Source of the DNA: an uncultured Christensenellaceae bacterium
GTDB lineage: Bacteria; Bacillota; Clostridia; Christensenellales; Christensenellaceae
Direction of reading: 5' to 3'
DNA length: 50,498 nt
NCBI GenBank assembly: GCA_910588425.1
Contig: CAJUPM010000012.1
Span: 1-50,498 of the forward strand
Below are positions 48,011-50,498 of this stretch, in pieces. Numbering within the stretch: the first letter of the stretch is position 1; each line of letters opens with the position of its first letter. Position numbers and translations under genes: made by a program. Below the pieces are notes generated by a model. It did not search any database, was not told the origin of the DNA, and saw only the letters and a list, made by a program, of their open reading frames with translations.

Positions 48011-49294
48011 TTATTTTGCGCGGATGGCATCTATGCCGCCCATATAGGGGCGCAGGGCCTCCGGGATGCGGACGCTGCCGTCGGCACACAGGTTGTTCTC
48101 CAAAAATGCGATGAGCATTCTGGGCGGGGCGACGACGGTATTATTGAGCGTATGCGCGAAATATTTGCCGTTTTCACCGTTGACGCGGATTTTCAGCCGG
48201 CGCGCCTGGGCATCGCCCAGATTCGAACAGCTTCCCACTTCAAAATACTTCTGCTGGCGCGGCGACCATGCCTCCACATCGATGGATTTGACTTTGAGAT
48301 CTGCCAAATCGCCCGAGCAGCATTCCAGCGTGCGGACGGGGATATCCAGCGTGCGGAAGAGATCCACAGTGTTCTGCCAGAGCTTATCGAACCACATCAT
48401 GCTGTCTTTCGGCTTGCAGACAACGATCATCTCCTGCTTTTCAAACTGATGGATGCGGTATACGCCGCGCTCTTCCAGGCCGTGGGCACCTTTTTCCTTG
48501 CGGAAACAGGGGGAATAGCTGGTCAGCGTATAGGGGAGGGCATCTTCCTTCAAAATGGTATCGATAAACTTGCCGATCATGGAATGCTCGCTTGTCCCGA
48601 TCAGATAAAGGTCTTCGCCCTCAATTTTATACATCATGGCATCCATCTCGGCAAAGCTCATGACGCCCGTAACGACATCGCTGCGGATCATGAAGGGCGG
48701 GATGCAGTAGGTGAACCCGCGGCCGATCATAAAATCGCGCGCGTAGGAGAGAACGGCGGAATGCAGGCGGGCAATATCGCCCATGAGATAGTAGAATCCA
48801 TTGCCGGCGACTTTTCTGGCGCTCTCCAGATCCAGGCCGGAGAGGCGTTCCATGATCTCGGCATGATAGGGGATTTCAAAATCCGGGACGACAGGCTCGC
48901 CATAGCGCTGGATTTCCACATTTTCGCTGTCGTCTTTGCCGATGGGAACGCTCGGGTCGATGATATTGGGGATGCTCATCATGATCCGGGTGATTTTCTC
49001 ATCCAGCTCCCGCTCTTTTTCCTCCAGCTCGGCCAGATGGCTGGAAAAATCTGTAACCTGCCGTTTGAGCGCCTCGGCCTCTTCCTTCTGGCCCTTGGCC
49101 ATCAGGCCGCCGATCTGCTTGGAAATGCGGTTGCGATCTGCGCGCAGCGCTTCGGCCTGCTGAATGGTCGCGCGGTTTTCCGCATCCAGAGCGATGACTT
49201 CATCCACCAGGCTCAGTTTTTGATCCTGAAACTTATTGCGGATGTTTTGTTTTACGACTTCCGGGTTTGCCCGGAGAAACTTTAAATCCAGCAT
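48011..49294 (-). CDS. serS: Seryl-tRNA synthetase
   Basis: Class II synthetase that charges serine and selenocysteine tRNAs. 427 aa: N-terminal antiparallel coiled-coil arm (about 30-100) and the catalytic core. Motif 2 reads CFRKEKGAHGLEERGVYRIHQFEKQE instead of the usual [25 protein letters not shown], with SCSNLGDAQARR and NTVVAPPRMLIAFLENN (motif 3) intact. This variant belongs to a SerRS type also found in some Clostridia and resembles archaeal/eukaryotic forms in motif 2. ATG at 49294 has AGGAGG 6 nt upstream. It is controlled by the T-box leader upstream. Confidence 0.95.
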   Translation of the reverse strand: MLDLKFLRANPEVVKQNIRNKFQDQKLSLVDEVIALDAENRATIQQAEALRADRNRISKQIGGLMAKGQKEEAEALKRQVTDFSSHLAELEEKERELDEKITRIMMSIPNIIDPSVPIGKDDSENVEIQRYGEPVVPDFEIPYHAEIMERLSGLDLESARKVAGNGFYYLMGDIARLHSAVLSYARDFMIGRGFTYCIPPFMIRSDVVTGVMSFAEMDAMMYKIEGEDLYLIGTSEHSMIGKFIDTILKEDALPYTLTSYSPCFRKEKGAHGLEERGVYRIHQFEKQEMIVVCKPKDSMMWFDKLWQNTVDLFRTLDIPVRTLECCSGDLADLKVKSIDVEAWSPRQQKYFEVGSCSNLGDAQARRLKIRVNGENGKYFAHTLNNTVVAPPRMLIAFLENNLCADGSVRIPEALRPYMGGIDAIRAK

Positions 49295-49333
49295 ATTTTC
49301 CTCCTAGATTTGAATTCTGCTTTCTTTCGGCAT

Positions 49334-49372
49334 AAAAAATTCCCTCCAATCCCGATATGGGACGGAAGGATT
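49334..49372 (-). terminator. T-box attenuator hairpin
   Basis: In the leader RNA CCTTCCGTCCC pairs with GGGATTGGAGGG (wobbles included) followed by AATTTTTT. It is mutually exclusive with the antiterminator formed by the T-box core just upstream. Confidence 0.85.
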
Positions 49373-49562
49373 CCGCGTTGCCACCCAAATTGCCGCAAAA
49401 GCGGCCGCTCATAGCACGGTAGAGAGTGCCAGGCTCCGGCAGGGCCGGGAGGCTCAAAAGTGGAAAGGACAGCTTCTTTGCCAGTTTGCACCAAACACCG
49501 GCTCTCTTGAAAAGAACACTGGCCGCAGCTTTCTCAATGCCAAAAAGTAGTATGCCTATTTC
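49334..49562 (-). promoter_or_regulatory. T-box leader (serine) upstream of serS
   Basis: On the minus strand the leader carries the stem I signature AGAGAGCCGGTGTTTGGTG (49507-49489), a specifier region with two overlapping candidates for the Ser codon UCC (49464-49462 or 49469-49467), and the T-box core GGGTGGCAACGCGG (49386-49373) that binds uncharged tRNA. A terminator follows (49334-49372). The mechanism is transcription antitermination when tRNA-Ser is uncharged. The leader is about 230 nt and ends 40 nt before the serS ATG. Confidence 0.92.
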
Positions 49563-49568
49563 TCCACT

Positions 49569-49597
49569 ACTATATAATTTTTTTGCTCTTTTTGCAA
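49569..49597 (-). promoter_or_regulatory. Promoter for the serS T-box transcript
   Basis: Minus-strand TTGCAA (49597-49592), 17-nt spacer, TATAGT (49574-49569). Transcription would start near 49562, giving the T-box leader. Divergent from the rpsU promoter at 49659-49687. Confidence 0.75.
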
Positions 49598-49658
49598 GCT
49601 ATTTCTTTGCGGTATGGCGAAAAATGCGAGATAATTTTGCGACGGCCGGAAGAATTTG

Positions 49659-49687
49659 TTGACTTTCCAAAAGAAAAGATCTATAAT
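49659..49687 (+). promoter_or_regulatory. Promoter for rpsU-yqfC
   Basis: TTGACT (49659-49664), 17-nt spacer, TATAAT (49682-49687), one base from the consensus. Transcription would start near 49694, leaving an 89-nt leader before rpsU. Confidence 0.88.
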
Positions 49688-49693
49688 TTTAGA

Positions 49694-49782
49694 CATTGAA
49701 TGGTACTTGTTGCCCTTCGTGCAAATACTCCCGGTTAAGGCGTAGTGATTTGCGCATTTGATTATGGGAGGGGGGGAAAAAG
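49694..49782 (+). promoter_or_regulatory. Structured 5' leader of rpsU, possible pseudoknot over the ribosome site
   Basis: GTGCAAAT (49719-49726) pairs with ATTTGCGC (49748-49755) with one G-U pair, enclosing CTCCC (49728-49732), which can pair with GGGAG (49766-49770), the start of the ribosome site GGGAGGGGGGG. Together they could form an H-type pseudoknot that hides the site. The ribosome site itself is unusually G-rich. Whether S21 binds here is not known. Confidence 0.45.
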
Positions 49783-49956
49783 ATGTCTGAAATACGCGTA
49801 GGCGAAAATGAGTCTCTGGAGAGCGCTCTGAAGCGGTTTAAAAGAAAATGTGCAAGAGCTGGTGTTCTCGCAGAGGTCAGAAAGCGCGAGCATTATGAAA
49901 AGCCCAGTGTTAAGAGAAAGAAGAAGGCTGAGGCTGCCAGAAAGAGAAAACACTAA
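49783..49956 (+). CDS. rpsU: 30S ribosomal protein S21
   Basis: 57-residue basic ribosomal protein that sits near the anti-Shine-Dalgarno region of 16S rRNA. Opens SEIRVGENESLESALKRFKRKC, with ARAGVLAEVRKREHYEKPSVKRKKK and a Lys/Arg-rich end. ATG at 49783 follows a very strong GGGAGGGGGGG site. It precedes yqfC and yqfD, a conserved Firmicute order, and its own terminator makes downstream expression partly independent. Confidence 0.96.
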   Translation: MSEIRVGENESLESALKRFKRKCARAGVLAEVRKREHYEKPSVKRKKKAEAARKRKH

Positions 49957-49961
49957 AACAT

Positions 49962-49992
49962 AAAACAACGGCGTTCCTGCCGTTGTTTTTTT
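49962..49992 (+). terminator. Terminator after rpsU
   Basis: AAAACAACGGC-GTTCCT-GCCGTTGTTTTTTT: perfect stem and T run, 6 nt after the rpsU stop. Confidence 0.92.
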
Positions 49993-50043
49993 GTGTATTT
50001 TTTTGCGCCTTCTGCTCATAAAATAGTCGCAGGTGGTGAAAAG

Positions 50044-50358
50044 ATGGCAGCAAAGGCAAAAAGACGAAAAAAGAACTGGAGGCTCCGGGCGGGCGCCGCG
50101 ATGGAGTTTCCGCCGCAGGTTGTGGCGAATGGGCTTGGGATCCACGTTTATGACAACACGGCCTGCACGGTCGAAGGGTTTTTAAATATTGCGGCATATT
50201 CGGAAAAAGTGCTCAAGCTCACGACGGAGTTTGGCGATATTTGTTTTCTTGGAAGGGATTTCTATGTCTGCTCGATGCAGGAAGGCGTGCTCTCCTTTAC
50301 CGGGATGATCGAGCAAATACGATATGGGGATACAGAGGAAATAAAGGGGGAGCCGTAA
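50044..50358 (+). CDS. yqfC: Sporulation protein YqfC
   Basis: 104-residue YabP/YqfC-like protein, expressed under sigma-E in the mother cell of spore formers. The N-terminus is very basic (AAKAKRRKKNWRLRAGAAMEFPPQV), followed by the core CTVEGFLNIAAYSEKVLKLTT, FLGRDFYVCSMQEGVLSFTG and IEQIRY. ATG at 50044 with AGGTGG 9 nt upstream. The stop directly precedes the yqfD TTG. Presence of yqfC-yqfD strengthens the spore-former inference. Confidence 0.9.
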   Translation: MAAKAKRRKKNWRLRAGAAMEFPPQVVANGLGIHVYDNTACTVEGFLNIAAYSEKVLKLTTEFGDICFLGRDFYVCSMQEGVLSFTGMIEQIRYGDTEEIKGEP

Positions 50359-50498
50359 TTGTTATATTTATGGTATTTTCTTTTTGGATATGTTATCATT
50401 AACGTGGAATTGCTGGGCGTAGAACGCCTGCTTAACGCCGCTGCAAAGGAAGGCCTTCAGTTTTTGGAATTGCAGCGCAAAAGCTATACGCAGTTTCG
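50359..50498 (+). CDS. yqfD: Sporulation protein YqfD, N-terminal part
   Basis: Runs off the right edge; about 46 residues are visible. From the TTG at 50359, directly after the yqfC stop, it reads LYLWYFLFGYVIINVELLGVERLLNAAAKEGLQFLELQRKSYTQF. The N-terminal hydrophobic helix and the block that follows match YqfD, a membrane protein of the sporulation sigma-E regulon. GGGGGAG at 50345-50352 provides a ribosome site. Confidence 0.85.
   Translation, partial: MLYLWYFLFGYVIINVELLGVERLLNAAAKEGLQFLELQRKSYTQF

Noticed and set aside
47981..49285. Plus-strand open frame of about 430 codons opposite serS
   Set aside because: Covers serS almost exactly in antisense, begins within the serS terminator region and has no ribosome site or domain.
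1..50498. CRISPR array, tRNA/rRNA genes, insertion sequences, integrase or toxin-antitoxin pair
   Set aside because: I looked for regularly spaced repeats, cloverleaf ends, transposase or integrase motifs and paired small genes and found none; the only long repeats are the binding-protein copies.

Overview
The window comes from a low-to-mid GC Gram-positive bacterium, most likely an uncultured member of the Clostridia. The evidence is gene order (ruvCAB-queA, yicC-remA-gmk-rpoZ-coaBC, priA-def-fmt-rsmB-rlmN-prpC/prkC-rsgA-rpe, mrnC-rlmB-sigH, greA-lysS, prmA-rsmE-mtaB, rpsU-yqfC-yqfD), a T-box leader in front of serS, strong GGAGG-type ribosome sites and consensus sigma-A promoters. sigH, yqfC, yqfD and a CwlD-like amidase suggest endospore-forming ancestry. 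I cannot name a genus from the sequence alone.

Layout. 1-115: 5' end of a leftward UPF0316 membrane protein. 363-3565: Holliday-junction operon ruvC-ruvA-ruvB with queA. 3797-8176: leftward topoisomerase IV-like pair (parE-parC). 8339-9583: ftsQ/divIB. 9783-12838: an accessory patch with three copies of one sugar-type substrate-binding lipoprotein gene, the first a wreck and the other two intact, with no permease or ATPase nearby. 12992-14399: an unusual polysaccharide deacetylase-like protein and an SSB-like protein. 14469-19906: yerC-pcrA-ligA and an AIR-synthase-like gene. 19975-23092: yicC-remA-gmk-rpoZ-coaBC. 23182-34089: the long priA operon, in which the PP2C phosphatase and the PASTA-domain kinase, normally two neighbouring genes, form one 864-residue protein. 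34226-40076: cyclase-family protein, DUF1461 protein, tsaD, amidase, nitrilase, mrnC, rlmB, sigH. 40204-43861: greA-lysS-hypothetical-dusB. 43894-47766: YcxB-like, prmA, rsmE, mtaB, HIT. 48011-49562: leftward serS with its T-box leader. 49783-50498: rpsU, yqfC and the start of yqfD.

Most genes are translation, RNA-modification and DNA-maintenance housekeeping genes packed with 4-11 nt overlaps or very short gaps, so each block is probably one transcript. Convergent or divergent junctions carry clear hairpin terminators and promoters. I found no rRNA, tRNA, CRISPR array, insertion sequence or prophage.

I see no wholly new multi-gene system. The points most worth a second look are the phosphatase-kinase fusion, the orphan and decaying binding-protein family with its structured leader, the apparently leaderless priA promoter, a possible ATT start for rsgA, a deacetylase-like protein lacking expected active-site residues, and a possible pseudoknot over the rpsU ribosome site.
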